Source: Dryas octopetala (taxonomy: Eukaryota > Streptophyta > Magnoliopsida > Rosales > Rosaceae). From it: a DNA stretch of 64,000 bases. Below are positions 36,414 to 48,556 of this stretch, piece by piece. The translations under genes were made by a program, and so were the position numbers. The notes beneath the pieces are model-generated. The model saw only the letters and a program-made list of their open reading frames with translations. It did not search any database and was not told where the DNA came from. Location of the stretch: contig OY992840.1 in assembly GCA_963921425.1 (NCBI GenBank), forward strand, positions 4,032,501 through 4,096,500, written 5' to 3'. The stretch's first letter is position 1. Each line of letters starts with the position of its first letter.

Positions 36414-38715
36414 CGAGCTCCCCTGAAGTCAGGCTGAGGACACTAAACTAAGCGCTTTTTGGGAGGCAACCCAACTAGGTTCTATCTTTCTACTCTTTTA
36501 CTTTTATTTTTATTATTTGAATTATTTTTTTTTATTTTATTTGGTTTATGCACATTGAGGACAATGCTAAGTTTAGGTTTGGGGGTGGTTTTAAATTTTT
36601 GAGTTGGTAGTTTTGATTTTAGTTATAGAGTCGCAAAGCAAATAATATTTGTGTTTCCACAGAAATTACAAGAGGAATTTTTGAGGTTTCTTGCCATAAG
36701 AGGGTGGCATCACGTTTTAGATAGCATGAGGAAGTGATTTTTCTTGATGGCTGGGCTAAGAGACCAAAAAGTAGCAAAACAGCTCATTGGGTTCATGTTT
36801 CGGTCAAAATAAATTTTTCTGCATAATTTGTTTTTGAGTGTTATTTAGGCCAATCTAAGGTTGTCAACAGGTTTAGGATAGCAAATGTGATGTTATGAAT
36901 CAGGTTTGGGGGTCCCAGGGGGTCTACATTGCAGTTTGGGACGATTTGAAGTTGGGAAAGTGGCCTAAAGCCAAGAAAAATGCAGCTACTGCTAAGCCCA
37001 GAAATGCAGAATTTTTCGTCACAAAAGGGGTTTTTAGCGACAGTGTTCATCAGATTTTTCGCCGCGGAAGGTTTTTAGTGACGGTGTTCATCAGTTTTTT
37101 TTTCGCTGCTAAAGGTAAAAATTCTAGATTTTTCAGATTTCATGTCCAAGCCATTTCAAATCAAATTCTGCCGAGATAAAAGGCCTCTAGAGGCTATCTC
37201 CAGGTGTGTCCTTTTCCTTTTGAGATATTTATTCATTCTTTAGCTCACAAATTCATGCTTAGATTTGACAAACCAAAATTTTGTTGGAACACCAAAAGTA
37301 GTTGAAGCTATTACTTATGCTTACTAATGAGGATGTACATGCTTTGTTATCACTAATTCTCTTTTAAGGTGCTGTCATGAAGGTTTGCATCATCATTTGT
37401 CACACTTCACATGCTGAATTCATTGTACGTGAAACAGTGTACAAGGCTCCATGCTTGGATTGACTATAGAAAAATTAGTGGAGACTACCCCTAGAGAGTT
37501 TCTTTTTGAGCCTATAGCTAGTCTTTGAAAGGGGATTCAGTTTTTCTACTCCTAAACACTCTTCCTAATTTCATTCATTCGTTTTATGATCTCATATTAT
37601 TTTTGCATTGAATTCTAATGAACTAACAATTTTCTTTGTGTAGATATTCTTCACTTCTAAGTTAATGGACCATTAGAGATGAAGTTAGGCTATGCATGCT
37701 TGAGCCACTTAAATAGCCTATCTTCCTACCCTTTTTGTGTGCTTCCAAAGCCCCTTTGAAGCCTTAAAATTTAGCCTTTCTTTTTCATCACCCACAGTTG
37801 ATTATACCAAATTAACCTTATCTTAGCCTTATCTTATAACTTGAGAGATGGCAAGGTAATGAAGCTGAAGCATGGAGGTAAGTGTTATTGTAAAAGTGGC
37901 GTGTACCTAAGAAAGAGTTGGTGCTCAGATTGCAAGTGAAAAGCTTGTTTAAAAAAAAATCACAAAGAAATTGCTGCAAGTTTTAAAAGTGAAGGCATTC
38001 CTGTGTTTCAAGTTTATTTTGAATTCCTCATTTTTTTGTTCATAGCCAGCACCCTAGCTTTTTGTTACAACCATCAATAAGACCTAACGGATCTTTTGGA
38101 AAGTTCAACTTGGAGGTGAGGTATGTATCTACGTTCTTAGTATTTCAATTTCTTCCTTGAGATCTACATTTGAGAAATTAGCGTTCTTTCAATATTTATC
38201 ATATGTGATTATACTTTGGTTTCCTTTTTCACATAAATTCTATCACATATGCTTGCTGAGATTAAGCCTAGGAGTTCGAGTAAAATTGAGAGATACCTTG
38301 GGAGGATTAGAGTCAAAGCGAAATTTTTCTATGTAATCCGAGTTTGGTTACTTTTAAGCTTCTTCACTATGAATTTCTGCACCTACACTTTACACCATGA
38401 TGCAATATTTATTTGACATATCTTTAATTTTGAATTTTTGTGATTTGCGTGCATTGGTTTTCATTAGTTTGTTTTAAGTGATGCTCTTAACGTCTTTGAT
38501 TTGTAGTAAAACGTTTGTGGGTATCATAACTAACAAACCCTCAGGAGACACAACTCCTCCTACTAGGGACACCTAGAGGTTTAAAGGCTTATGGCACATG
38601 CTAAGTGCCATTGAAATTACCTGCGAAAGTGGTTTAGATAGATTGTTTTGTTTGTTTTGAATCTTTATGTTGCAGTTTTGCTCGAGGACTAGAAAATGAT
38701 AGGTTTGGGGGTATT
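36414..38715 (+). other. 3' non-coding region of the gypsy element
   Basis: About 2.3 kb lies between the pol stop and the 3' LTR. It begins with a sequence usual after Athila pol (GCACATTGAGGACAATG, then TTTGGGGGTGG). An env-like frame, found in some Athila elements, is not recognisable. At 37030-37115 a 45-bp unit (TTTTTAGCGACAGTGTTCAT) is duplicated. The polypurine-type tract GGTTTGGGGGT at 38702-38712 lies just before the LTR. Confidence 0.7.
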
Positions 38716-39977
38716 TGATATATGAAATATTTAACACACTTTGTTTGCCTTTATTACTTATTAATCTTCTATGATCTTCAATAAAACTGTTGGTTAATGT
38801 GTTTTGTGCAAGTTTTGTAGTTTTGATAATTTAGGGATTATCAAGCTAAAAAGGATAAAAGTCATGATGATTGAAGAAATTGAATGGGTGTCGCGCATGA
38901 AGGGAAATCCAAGACTAGTCAATGTTTCACCAAGTCATCAAGGAAAGGAAACTTCCAAAATTACCAGGAAAAGCTTTCCAATTGTGGAAAGGAAAAAGGT
39001 CTCTCAAAGGAAATTAATTCTCATCTACACAAGGGAAGCCGGCCCAGCTCTATTCCTAGGAAGTCAAGGATTGATGAAGGCCCTAGATGAATTAGGAATT
39101 GTAATCCCGTAAGGATAGGAATTTGTGGTGTCTTTGTAATAGTATAAATAGAGGGGTGCGGTACTAGGTGGATATATCGGGAGAAGGGCTGCACAATTTG
39201 GATTGGAACATCATTATTATTTTTGGGTGAACATCATGAATTCCTACACCACACCCAAGTCGCCTATCACCTTCATCATGCACTAAATTTCTTATACTAG
39301 GCTACGATGTAGCCTAGCTATGAATTCCCTAAGTCTTTCTAACTCAATTTAATTCTATTTTTATTCATGCATGTTGAGTATTTATTTCTTTGTTTAATGC
39401 CTTCAATTAATTGATCACTAATTGATTGCCATGAAGAACTAGATTGAGACTGGAAGGAGATATCTAGTAAATAGCTTCTAGGAATAAATACCATAATCTG
39501 CATAGTTTAATCGGAAGAGGAAAGTATGGGTTGTGTTTTCATTAAATGTTTCTTATGGTCTTAAAGGGTTTTCACCATCTAAATTCATATCTAGGAATAG
39601 AATGGGTTGATGGGTTTGAGAATACAATTAGTATATCTAGGAATAGAATACTAGTGAAAAGCGTGGAAACAATTAGCTACATGCTAGGTAAAATTAGGAT
39701 TGATTTGTTGGAAAGACTTGGGATGGATTAGTTATGGTGAAATCATTGACCTAGTACTTTATCATATTATTTTAATCTGTTACTTTGTTGTTTACTCGTC
39801 TTATACGATCTTGCATATTTCGTTTTCGATCCTTTTAATAATATCTTGTTTATCCAATTTCAATTAGACAGAAATCACACTGGTATTTAATAGATTAACT
39901 AAATCCCTGTTGGAACAATACTTTTCTTATTATTATATTACTTGAGCGATATTGTACCCTTGCAATTATTCACATCA
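38716..39977 (+). repeat. 3' LTR of the gypsy element
   Basis: This 1262-bp TG...CA repeat matches 26171-27441 apart from scattered substitutions and short indels (for example near 38756 and 39135). It is followed directly by TTTGC. Confidence 0.95.
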
Positions 39978-40196
39978 TTTGCCTATTGTGGAATGGTGGG
40001 TCGAAGTTGAGTGGGAGGAGAGGAGATCTGAGGGGATGGTGGGTTTGGTTGTGGTGGTGGTTGATGGTGGGTTTGGGACTCTGGCCACCATGGCCAGGGA
40101 CTGATTTGGGAAGTGGGGATTTGGGTAAAGAGAGAGTATGTTGGTGGCCACCACAGCTATCAAGAGCAGCAGGTTCAGACCCATTGTGAAACCCAT
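39978..40196 (-). pseudogene. Possible 5' exon fragment with a membrane anchor, cut by the gypsy insertion
   Basis: The frame begins MGFTMGLNLLLLIAVVATNI, a convincing N-terminal hydrophobic anchor of about 20 residues, followed by a Pro/Ser/Thr-rich stretch. It runs directly into the 3' LTR boundary, so any downstream exons would now be 13.8 kb away. The start resembles membrane-anchored plant proteins, possibly of the methyltransferase type, but that is from memory and weak. It may also be a chance frame. Confidence 0.3.
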
Positions 40197-40563
40197 TGTT
40201 GACGTTTTGATCTCTCCCCCCCCCTCTCTCTCTCTCTCTCTCTTTCTCAGCCTCTCTCTGGATTTTGATCTCTCTTAGTTTAACTTGCTTTTCTGTTAGA
40301 TGAATATCATTGAATTCGATGAAAGTTGAATTGGGATGTAATTAGTTGTGTGTGTTATTTGATGGTTTTTGGAATATTGAACTGAATTAATGTTTAGAAA
40401 GCCAATAAGAATGGAAATGAATACTAGTTTGTGCTTAAGGAGATTGGAGGATATAGGAGGGTAGTCTTCAATTTAGCTTGCTAATTATTTGGTTCCGTCA
40501 TTCCTTCACTTTAAAGTGAGTTATTAATTTCCTTCATGTTAGCTTTCCATCATTGATTTATAT
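40197..40563. other. Short unique stretch with CT tract before the inverted repeat
   Basis: It includes a C run and CT repeat at 40214-40242. No gene is supported. It lies outside the inverted-repeat arm that begins at 40564. Confidence 0.5.
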
Positions 40564-41699
40564 AAAATGTATTTGTTAGTCACTACTCAGTACTCATCCT
40601 CATCCATTCTTCATTAATTTTGTAGGAAATTGAACTTGTTAACAAACTCAGTACCAGTAGAGGTCATTCAACTTGTTCTTTGTGGAAATTTGAGGATCTT
40701 GTGAGTACTTCACACTCACCCCCTCCTTAATTTCCCTTTTTTAAGTCTAAAAAAAACTGCATGTTTCTTTCTTGATCTAATTCTAAACATTAGCACTATA
40801 TACATAAATTTCTCTGCATATGGTAATTTAAGCTTTTACTTCCAATACGACTGGGTCATTCAATTTGGTCATTCTTTTGGATTCATTTGGGTCATTCACC
40901 TGCAAAGGTTTACTTCCTATTTGCTTACCATGTGGTTAAATTTTGCTACTAGCTTTGTGCATAGTTAGGAATATACTAGTTTGGTTCTTTTGTGTTTTTG
41001 AAAAACAAAATGTTACAGTTAGAAATTTTATTTAAATACTACAAGTGATGAATCTACCAGTTCTGGTAGGTGAAAATTTTATAAATTTTCAATTGTTTCT
41101 GATAAAGGTCCCTTTTCTATTGTTGATTTCTTAACAAATACTCTCTGTGTTAATGTAGCAGGAGTTGTAGGAGGCCAAAATAAGGTCAAAAAAGGATTGA
41201 GGTATTACTTATAGCTGTCTGAAGTCTCTTTCTCTCTCCCCCCCTTCCCCGCCCCAACTGTTAAATTTATTTCATGCTTGCATCGTTTTGCTTTACATTT
41301 TATGTTCTAGACTCATAGTCTCTTATTTTCTGTGTTTAACGTACAAATATTTCTTTTCTTTTTTTCACAAGTCACAATCAACTTAGTTTATGCAGTATAA
41401 AAATTGGAATATGGTGCACTGGTTGGATATTTGAGGTTAGAAGGCAACAAGGTATGTATCCCCTGTCTGTATCATTGGTGATAGAAAGCTTTGTCTTTCT
41501 ATATTTTGGCTTAGTCTAGAGTTTAGTTACATGGTGCCTGAATGTTAGAAATTCTGTGAGATACCGTTTTTTTTTTTTTTTTTTTGAGTTATATGGTGCT
41601 TGAATGTTAGAAGTTTTGTGGGTTTAGTTATTTGGACCTTGGATGTTATAACTTCAATGAGTTTAGTTATTGCAACTATGGTCCCTCAACTAAGCCACA

Positions 41700-42010
41700 A
41701 AAATTACTCTCTCTCTCTCTGGGATTCATTCCTTTTAATATAACTTGTTTTTGAAATTGTTGTTTATGGGCATGGATTTAGGGTCGCTTTGTTTTGGGGA
41801 GGCAATTGGCAACAGCAAGAGAGCTTTTCACACGGAACTTCAGGTTTGAATAATATAACAACTCTCTCTCTCTCTAGGATTAGTTCCTTTTGATGTAAAT
41901 TGTTTTCAAATTGTTGTTTATGGGCATGGATATAAGGCCACTTTGGTTTGGGGAGGCAATTGTCAGTAGCAAGAGATCTTTTCACACAAACTTCAAGTTT
42001 GAATAATTTT
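41700..42010. repeat. 162-bp tandem duplication within the left arm
   Basis: TTGTTGTTTATGGGCATGGA and the following GGGGAGGCAATTG...AGCAAGAGA segment occur at 41757 and again 162 bp later. The same pair occurs in reverse in the right arm (54130-54450), so the duplication predates the large inversion. Confidence 0.8.
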
Positions 42011-42893
42011 AACAAATTTATAAAGCATGCACTAGGGTAATACAACTTTATGAAAAATGTCGTCAAAGTAGATGGTACAATTAGGTATGACCTTTGATGT
42101 AGTTTCACTTCATTTTGGGGAGGCCAATTAGGTCTGTAAGGATGTTTCTTCAGTAGGATTAGGTCACATGAAAAAAATTTAATTTGCATGAGATTTGTTT
42201 TATTTTTTGCTAAAGTTTATGTAAGGATATTTTAATTTGCATTAAGGTATGAAGTATGCAAACGTTTTACCCAAGTTTCTGGCCCTACTACCTTAAGGTA
42301 TGGTTCAAAATCAAGCTGTGTCAGAACATATCTATGTGTTCTGACCCAAATTTTTTGCTTTTGGAATAGACCAACAATTTTTCCATTACTCAACATCAGT
42401 TAATTTAAAGTATACTCCATTTTCTAGCTAATATGTGTAATAACTTTGGCATTTTTTTGGCTTTGGTAGAAGATTTGTGTATATTTCTTGTGACTTTTGA
42501 GTTTCTGCTGTTTATTCTAGTTCACATCTTCTCTCTTACTCTTTTTTTTTTTTTTTTAAGTTATTTGGGGTAGTGTTTTCTATGTGTGATGGTTTAGTTT
42601 ATGGTGTAGTTTTTGTGAAATGATAGAGCTGTTATTTTCCTTTGATTTCTCAGAAACCAAACATGACTTCTTCCCTTTTTTTCTTTTTGGTTTTCTTGAA
42701 TGTTGCTTTCACAGGAATTCTGGTTTTTATTGATATCACATAGATTGCCCTTGTTGTTGGATCTATTTGATTTCATTTCAGGTAAAAGTGTTGACTCTAG
42801 CTCTTTCTCTGTAAGTTTTGATTCATGCTGTTAATTTTCCTAGCTATGTATTATTTGTTTTCGTAGAAAATTATTTTCTAAGAGGGAGATAAG

Positions 42894-44511
42894 TCTTGTA
42901 CTCAAAGTGTATTTATGAATTTCAACCCTCCCCCATTGTTGATAATTCAAGTCAGCATCATGTCTTTAAACAAAAATTGTTTTACATATGTACAAGTTAC
43001 AATCCAAAGAAGGATTTAAATGATAGAGAAAAAGCAGAGGGTCCATGTTCAAGCTTGCAGATAACTCCAATAAAAGATAAAACGCCGCAAACTAACTCCC
43101 TTGTAAAGCTGTCAGAGTTGTATTTCAAGATTGGGATGTCAGGTTTTTTCTTTTCTTGCTTTTTGTTTATGATGTGTACCTATCGTTTTGGTTTTAGAGA
43201 ATAACTTATGTTCTAGTGTTTATTTGTGTTCAGCTCTTGGGTATTGTTTTGCAGATGGCTGTTGTTGGTTCAGTGGAGTATTGGATGAAATTTTCTAAAG
43301 TAGAAGTGATACCGGACACCAATATGTACAAAGGATATTCAGAGTCTGGAATCCCTGTTATATATCATCATTTTAAGAGGGAATCTGTGTGGTTTGATGA
43401 TGCCAAAACTTGGTTCAATTTTGCAATGAGGCATAGTCATTCAAACTTTCTTAGAATGAAAGGGATTTGGACAAGCTCTGATGGAGATGAAATAGTGTTA
43501 ATATCAGAGTGTTGCCAAACTCTTACTCAATGGTTAAAGGAAAATAAAGTTAGGGATAATAATGGTTACTTAACCGAGGGTTTTAAAAGGATAGTTATTG
43601 GCATACTATCAGGACTAATATGTATTAATTTTGATTTGGGTGTGACACATGGTACCATTTGTACAGATTCTGTCTTCATGGTTGATGGGACGGCGAAACT
43701 TGGCCTATTTCAAGACTCGGGAATGACAACGAAAAGTTGTGATGCTAGACAGTTTTCCTTGATGATCAATGCAAAATTTAGTTCCTATTCCGTCTAATGG
43801 TGATGCTGCCGAATACTTCTCTCACCTTCTTACCGCATTTTACAATGATAAGAAGTAAGTTGCTTTAGACACTAAATATTAATGCATTTCAACTATTAAT
43901 TGATATGCTGAAATTATTTTTGCTTGTAACAGGTCATTGAGATTCTCAGTATTTCATCCCAGCTTGTTATCCCCTTACTTAAAATATAGATTTCAACATC
44001 TTGTGCACTATGTATGTAATGAGTTAGGTATGTCCAGCAAAATATCTCATCGATTGAGAAATGATGCTAGAATTAAGAATAAAAAATGAACAAAGGCTGT
44101 ACCTATGGTGGAATCAAAAGTTCATGGATGTGTTTAACTACAAAATTGATGGCAATTCTATGGTATATCAGGACTTTGTTTGGCATTTTGTTAGATATTG
44201 CCGAAATGTTGTGGAACACATGAGGCGTAAGTTCATTAAATTTTACTACACTTTATTTATACGATTATGTTAGTATTTCTTTTCCTTCAGTTGTGTACCT
44301 TTCGTTTGAAAAGATAAATAAATTATGTCTAAACTTTTGTGATTAGTTTGCAGGCTTAGTTGATTATGATAATATTGATGCAACATTAAATGTCATATTT
44401 CCTCGGTTGCTCTCTAAATTGCACGCGAGTCTTATCGGATATGGACTATATATTCAAGCTCCAAGTTTGTGGTCATTATATATATGTATATATATGTTTG
44501 GTGTCTATTGA
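42894..44511 (+). pseudogene. IRE1/RNase L-like pseudokinase-KEN gene, left copy
   Basis: Exons inferred: 42894-about 43141, 43255-43854, 43933-44226, 44354-44511, with GT/AG borders. The second has a kinase-like fold: RHSHSNFLRMKGIW, VLISECCQTLTQWLKE, RIVIGILSGLICINFD, THGTICTDSVFMVDGTAKLG. The position of HRD reads THG, DFG is lost, and no glycine loop or VAVK lysine is visible, so catalysis is unlikely. The third has the kinase end (FSVFHPSLLSPYLKYRF) then the KEN-type helices (QKFMDVFNYKIDGNSMVYQD, WHFVRYCRNVVEHMRR). The fourth has DATLNVIFPRLLSKLHASL, like the IRE1 'RFP.LL' end. A 4-base insertion (CAAT) near 43768 shifts the frame, and the kinase and KEN frames differ in exon 3. It is a pseudogene; the family assignment rests on motif order and is inference. 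Confidence 0.6.
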
Positions 44512-44585
44512 TAATATCATAATAAGTCTGATATATGCATGTTCTCGCAATTGTGATATTATGATATATCAGACTTATTATGATA

Positions 44586-45039
44586 CTATCAATAAACACC
44601 AAACATATATATACATATATATAATGACCACAAACTTGGAGCTTGAATATATAGTCCAGATCCGATGAGACTCGCGTGCAATTTCTGGAGGAAGCGAGGA
44701 AATATGACAACTAATGTTGCATCAATATTATCATAATCCACTATGCCTGCAAACTGATCACAAAAGTTTAGACATAATTTATTTATCTTTTCAAACGAAA
44801 GGTACACAACTGAAGGAAAAGAAATACTAACATAATCGTATAAATAAAGTGTAGTAAAATTTAATGAACTTACGCCTCATGTGTTCCACAACATTTCGGC
44901 AATATCTAACAAAATGCCAAAAAAAGTCCTGATATACCATAGAATTGCCATCAATTTTGTAGTTAAACACATCCATGAACTTTTGATCCCACCATAGGTA
45001 CAGCCTTTGTTCATTTTGTATTCTTGATTCTAGCATCAT
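44586..45039 (-). pseudogene. KEN-exon copy, minus strand (monomer 0)
   Basis: 45039 leftward repeats the KEN exon (QKFMDVFNYKIDGNSMVYQD, then WHFVRYCRNVVEHMRR), ending at a GT donor near 44874. The last exon follows after an AG near 44751 (VDYDNIDATLVVIFPRFL). Kinase exons are missing. It begins at a truncated TTGAGAAATGATGC junction shared by all copies. Confidence 0.7.
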
Positions 45040-45132
45040 TTCTCAACCGATGAGATATTTTGCTGGACATACCTAACTCATTACATACAGAGTGCACAAG
45101 ATGTTGAAATCTACATCTTAATTATGTGCAGC

Positions 45133-45350
45133 AAGATGAGTTAGGTATGTGCAGCAAAATATCTCATCGGTTGAGAAATGATGCTACAATCAAGAATACA
45201 AAATGAAAAAAGGTTGTACCTATGGTGGGATCAAAAGTTCATGGATGTGTTTAACTACAAGATTGATGGCAATTCTATGGGATATTAGGACTTTGTTTGG
45301 CATTTTGTTAGATACTGCCGAAATGTTGTGGAACACATGAGACGTAAGTT
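45133..45350 (+). pseudogene. KEN-exon copy, plus strand (monomer 0)
   Basis: It starts at GAGTTAGGTATGTGCAGCAA, facing away from the minus-strand copy. The reading frame has an early stop in GGATATTAGGAC, where the minus copies read GTATATCAGGAC. All four plus copies (from about 45133, 46888, 48650 and 50405) carry the same stop, so they descend from one mutated copy. Confidence 0.7.
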
Positions 45351-45516
45351 CATTAAATTTTACTACACTTTATTTTTACGATTATGTTAGTGTTTCCTTT
45401 CCTTCAGTTGTGTACCTTTCGTTTGAAAAGATAAATAAATTATGTCTAAGTTTGCATCAATAAATTATGTCTAAGTTTTCGTCTAATTATGGACTATATA
45501 TCGGTGTAACAAAGAG

Positions 45517-45762
45517 ATGAAGAAGATTACAAGACGATGGGTGAAGATTTCTAATTTTCATGCAATTGGCTCGGGTGGTGGTTTTGCTCACGCTGAATTG
45601 CAGAGCAGATTTCCAACATATAACAAAGACATTCCAGTACAAGAAGCAATTGAAGCTGTCAAGTTTGCACTACTACAAGCATCAATGCTTGATTCTAATA
45701 CAGTAGGAGAGTTAAAAGGTAATCAATCTCTCCCTAAATTTTTGTACTTCATTGAGTTATAA
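45517..45762 (+). pseudogene. Ntn-hydrolase (proteasome beta-like) exon, copy 1
   Basis: The frame reads MKKITRRWVKISNFHAIGSG, then GGFAHAELQSRFPTY and VQEAIEAVKFALLQASMLDS. The AIGSG motif followed by an EAIE...AL..AS..D helix is what proteasome beta and HslV-type subunits show around their GSG motif and the following helices. A GT donor-like GGTAATC follows GELKG at 45718, so it looks like one exon of a longer gene. The N-terminal catalytic threonine part is absent. It is fused, on the same strand, to the plus-strand KEN exon through a short AT-rich linker. The assignment is tentative; the frame is uninterrupted. Confidence 0.45.
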
Positions 45763-46224
45763 TTCAATGTATTAATATTATCTCTTCTGGTTAACCGTGT
45801 TATATTTGACTTCAAATGGAATTGAGATTCGGTTCATTTACTCTCTTGTTCGATTGTATGTGGAATCTTATGATCGCTTCATCACTACTCACAGGAATTC
45901 AATTTTTATCATTTATCAACCGGACAATGTTAATGAAAGCAACATTAGTCTCTTTTCATTAACATCGTCCGATTGATAAATGAAAAAAATTGAATTCATG
46001 TGAGTAGTGTTGAAGCGATCATAAGATTCCACATACAATCGAACAAGAAAGTAATTGGATCGAATCCTCAATTTCATTTGAAGTCAAATATAACATTGTC
46101 AACTGGAAGAGATAATATTAATTCATTGAATTATAACTCATTGGAGTACAAAAATTGAGGGAGAGATTGATTACCTTTTAAATCTCCTATTTTATTAGAA
46201 TCAAGCAATGATGCTTGTAGTAGT
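45690..46224. repeat. Second hairpin of the monomer (palindrome centred near 45945)
   Basis: GGAATCTTATGATCGCTTCA at 45861 is mirrored by TGAAGCGATCATAAGATTCC near 46010. The stem extends about 250 bp on each side, from the 3' part of the Ntn-like exon (AGCATCAATGCTTGATTCTA against TAGAATCAAGCAATGATGCT) to the centre GCAACATTAGTCTC. The same structure recurs in each monomer. Confidence 0.9.
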
Positions 46225-46358
46225 GATATATTCAAGCTCCAAGTTTGTGGTTATTATATATATGTATATATATGTTTGGTGTCTATTGATAATATCATAA
46301 TAAGTCTGATATATGCATGTTCTCGCAATTATGATATATCAGACTTATTATGATACTA

Positions 46359-46794
46359 TCAATAGACACCAAACATATATATACATATATATAATGACCA
46401 CAAACATAGTCTAGATCCGATGAGATTCGCGTGCAATTTCGGGAGGAAATGAGGAAATATTACATCTAATGTTGCATCAATATTATCATAATCCACTATG
46501 CCTGCAAACTGATCACAAAAGTTTAGACATAATTTATTTATCTTTTCAAACGAAAGGTACACAACTGAAGGAAAAGAAATACTAACATAATCGTATAAAT
46601 AAAGTGTAGTAAAATTTAATGAACTTACGCCTCATGTGTTCCACAACATTTCGGCAATATCTAACAAAATGCCAAAAAAAGTCCTGATATACCATAGAAT
46701 TGCCATCAATTTTGTAGTTAAACACATCCATGAACTTTTGATCCCACCATAGGTACAGCCTTTGTTCATTTTGTATTCTTGATTCTAGCATCAT
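46359..46794 (-). pseudogene. KEN-exon copy, minus strand (monomer 1)
   Basis: Same two exons as the copy at 44586-45039: QKFMDVFNYKIDGNSMVYQD from 46794, and DATLDVIFPHFLPKLHANL ending at 46359. No stop lies within either exon. Confidence 0.7.
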
Positions 46795-47278
46795 TTCTCA
46801 ACCGATGAGATATTTTGCTGGACATACCTAACTCATTACATACAGAGTGCACAAGATGTTGAAATCTACATCTTAATTATGTGCAGCAAGATGAGTTAGG
46901 TATGTGCAGCAAAATATCTCATCGGTTGAGAAATGATGCTACAATCAAGAATACAAAATGAAAAAAGGTTGTACCTAATACCTATGGTGGGATCAAAAGT
47001 TCATGGATGTGTTTAACTACAAGATTGATGGCAATTCTATGGGATATTAGGACTTTGTTTGGCATTTTGTTAGATACTGCCGAAATGTTGTGGAACACAT
47101 GAGACGTAAGTTCATTAAATTTTACTACACTTTATTTTTACGATTATGTTAGTGTTTCCTTTCCTTCAGTTGTGTACCTTTCGTTTGAAAAGATAAATAA
47201 ATTATGTCTAAGTTTGCATCAATAAATTATGTCTAAGTTTTCGTCTAATTATGGACTATATATCGGTGTAACAAAGAG

Positions 47279-47524
47279 ATGAAGAAGATTACAAGACGAT
47301 GGGTGAAGATTTCTAATTTTCATGCAATTGGCTCGGGTGGTGGTTTTGCTCACGCTGAATTGCAGAGCAGATTTCCAACATATAACAAAGACATTCCAGT
47401 ACAAGAAGCAATTGAAGCTGTCAAGTTTGCACTACTACAAGCATCAATGCTTGATTCTAATACAGTAGGAGAGTTAAAAGGTAATCAATCTCTCCCTAAA
47501 TTTTTGTACTTCATTGAGTTATAA
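47279..47524 (+). pseudogene. Ntn-hydrolase-like exon, copy 2
   Basis: The 81-residue frame is identical to the copy at 45517, including the donor-like end. Perfect conservation of the translation across four copies reflects recent amplification rather than selection, because flanking non-coding DNA is equally conserved. Confidence 0.45.
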
Positions 47525-48120
47525 TTCAATGTATTAATATTATCTCTTCTGGTTAACCGTGTTATATTTGACTTCAAATGGAATTGAGATTCGGTTCATT
47601 TACTCTCTTGTTCGATTGTATGTGGAATCTTATGATCGCTTCATCACTACTCACAGGAATTCAATTTTTATCATTTATCAACCGGACAATGTTAATGAAA
47701 GCAACATTAGTCTCTTTTCATTAACATCGTCCGATTGATAAATGAAAAAAATTGAATTCATGTGAGTAGTGTTGAAGCGATCATAAGATTCCACATACAA
47801 TCGAACAAGAAAGTAATTGGATCGAATCCTCAATTTCATTTGAAGTCAAATATAACATTGTCAACTGGAAGAGATAATATTAATTCATTGAATTATAACT
47901 CATTGGAGTACAAAAATTGAGGGAGAGATTGATTACCTTTTAAATCTCCTATTTTATTAGAATCAAGCAATGATGCTTGTAGTAGTGATATATTCAAGCT
48001 CCAAGTTTGTGGTTATTATATATATGTATATATATGTTTGGTGTCTATTGATAATATCATAATAAGTCTGATATATGCATGTTCTCGCAATTATGATATA
48101 TCAGACTTATTATGATACTA

Positions 48121-48556
48121 TCAATAGACACCAAACATATATATACATATATATAATGACCACAAACATAGTCTAGATCCGATGAGATTCGCGTGCAATT
48201 TCGGGAGGAAATGAGGAAATATTACATCTAATGTTGCATCAATATTATCATAATCCACTATGCCTGCAAACTGATCACAAAAGTTTAGACATAATTTATT
48301 TATCTTTTCAAACGAAAGGTACACAACTGAAGGAAAAGAAATACTAACATAATCGTATAAATAAAGTGTAGTAAAATTTAATGAACTTACGCCTCATGTG
48401 TTCCACAACATTTCGGCAATATCTAACAAAATGCCAAAAAAAGTCCTGATATACCATAGAATTGCCATCAATTTTGTAGTTAAACACATCCATGAACTTT
48501 TGATCCCACCATAGGTACAGCCTTTGTTCATTTTGAATTCTTGATTCTAGCATCAT
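48121..48556 (-). pseudogene. KEN-exon copy, minus strand (monomer 2)
   Basis: The translation is the same as in monomer 1, with a small nucleotide difference near 48536 (TTTGAATTC instead of TTTGTATTC). Confidence 0.7.

Larger units (their letters stand above)
26171..39977 (+). mobile_element. Athila-type Ty3/gypsy LTR retrotransposon, broken, with two nested insertions
   Basis: Two LTRs (26171-27441 and 38716-39977) both start TGATATAT and end CACATCA. A perfect 5-bp duplication, TTTGC, flanks the whole element (26166-26170 and 39978-39982). The order is primer site, gag, protease, reverse transcriptase, RNase H, integrase, then a long non-coding 3' part. This order and the long LTRs fit the Athila/Tat branch. 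Without the two nested insertions the element is about 10.1 kb. The LTRs differ only by scattered substitutions and small indels, so insertion is fairly recent, yet the coding part already has several stops and frameshifts. Confidence 0.95.
40564..44540 (+). repeat. Left arm (about 4 kb) of a large inverted repeat
   Basis: This arm matches 51570-55581 in reverse orientation. The first matching bases are AAAATGTATTTGTTAGT at 40564, mirrored by ACAAATACATTTT ending at 55581. Every landmark occurs in both arms: the CT blocks, the 162-bp duplication near 41700-42000, and the pseudokinase exons. The arms differ by scattered substitutions and small indels. The outer boundary shows no transposon ends or target duplication that I can recognise. 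Confidence 0.9.

Noticed and set aside
36895-37179. Env-like protein of the gypsy element
   Set aside because: A short frame crossing a 45-bp duplication; no signal peptide or membrane span that I can see.
41764-42189. 141-codon minus-strand frame repeated in both arms
   Set aside because: It spans a 162-bp duplication with CT tracts; no recognisable domain, and its conservation is explained by the arm duplication.
44390-44710. Matching 92-codon frames on opposite strands
   Set aside because: They read through the hairpin centre; not a gene pair.
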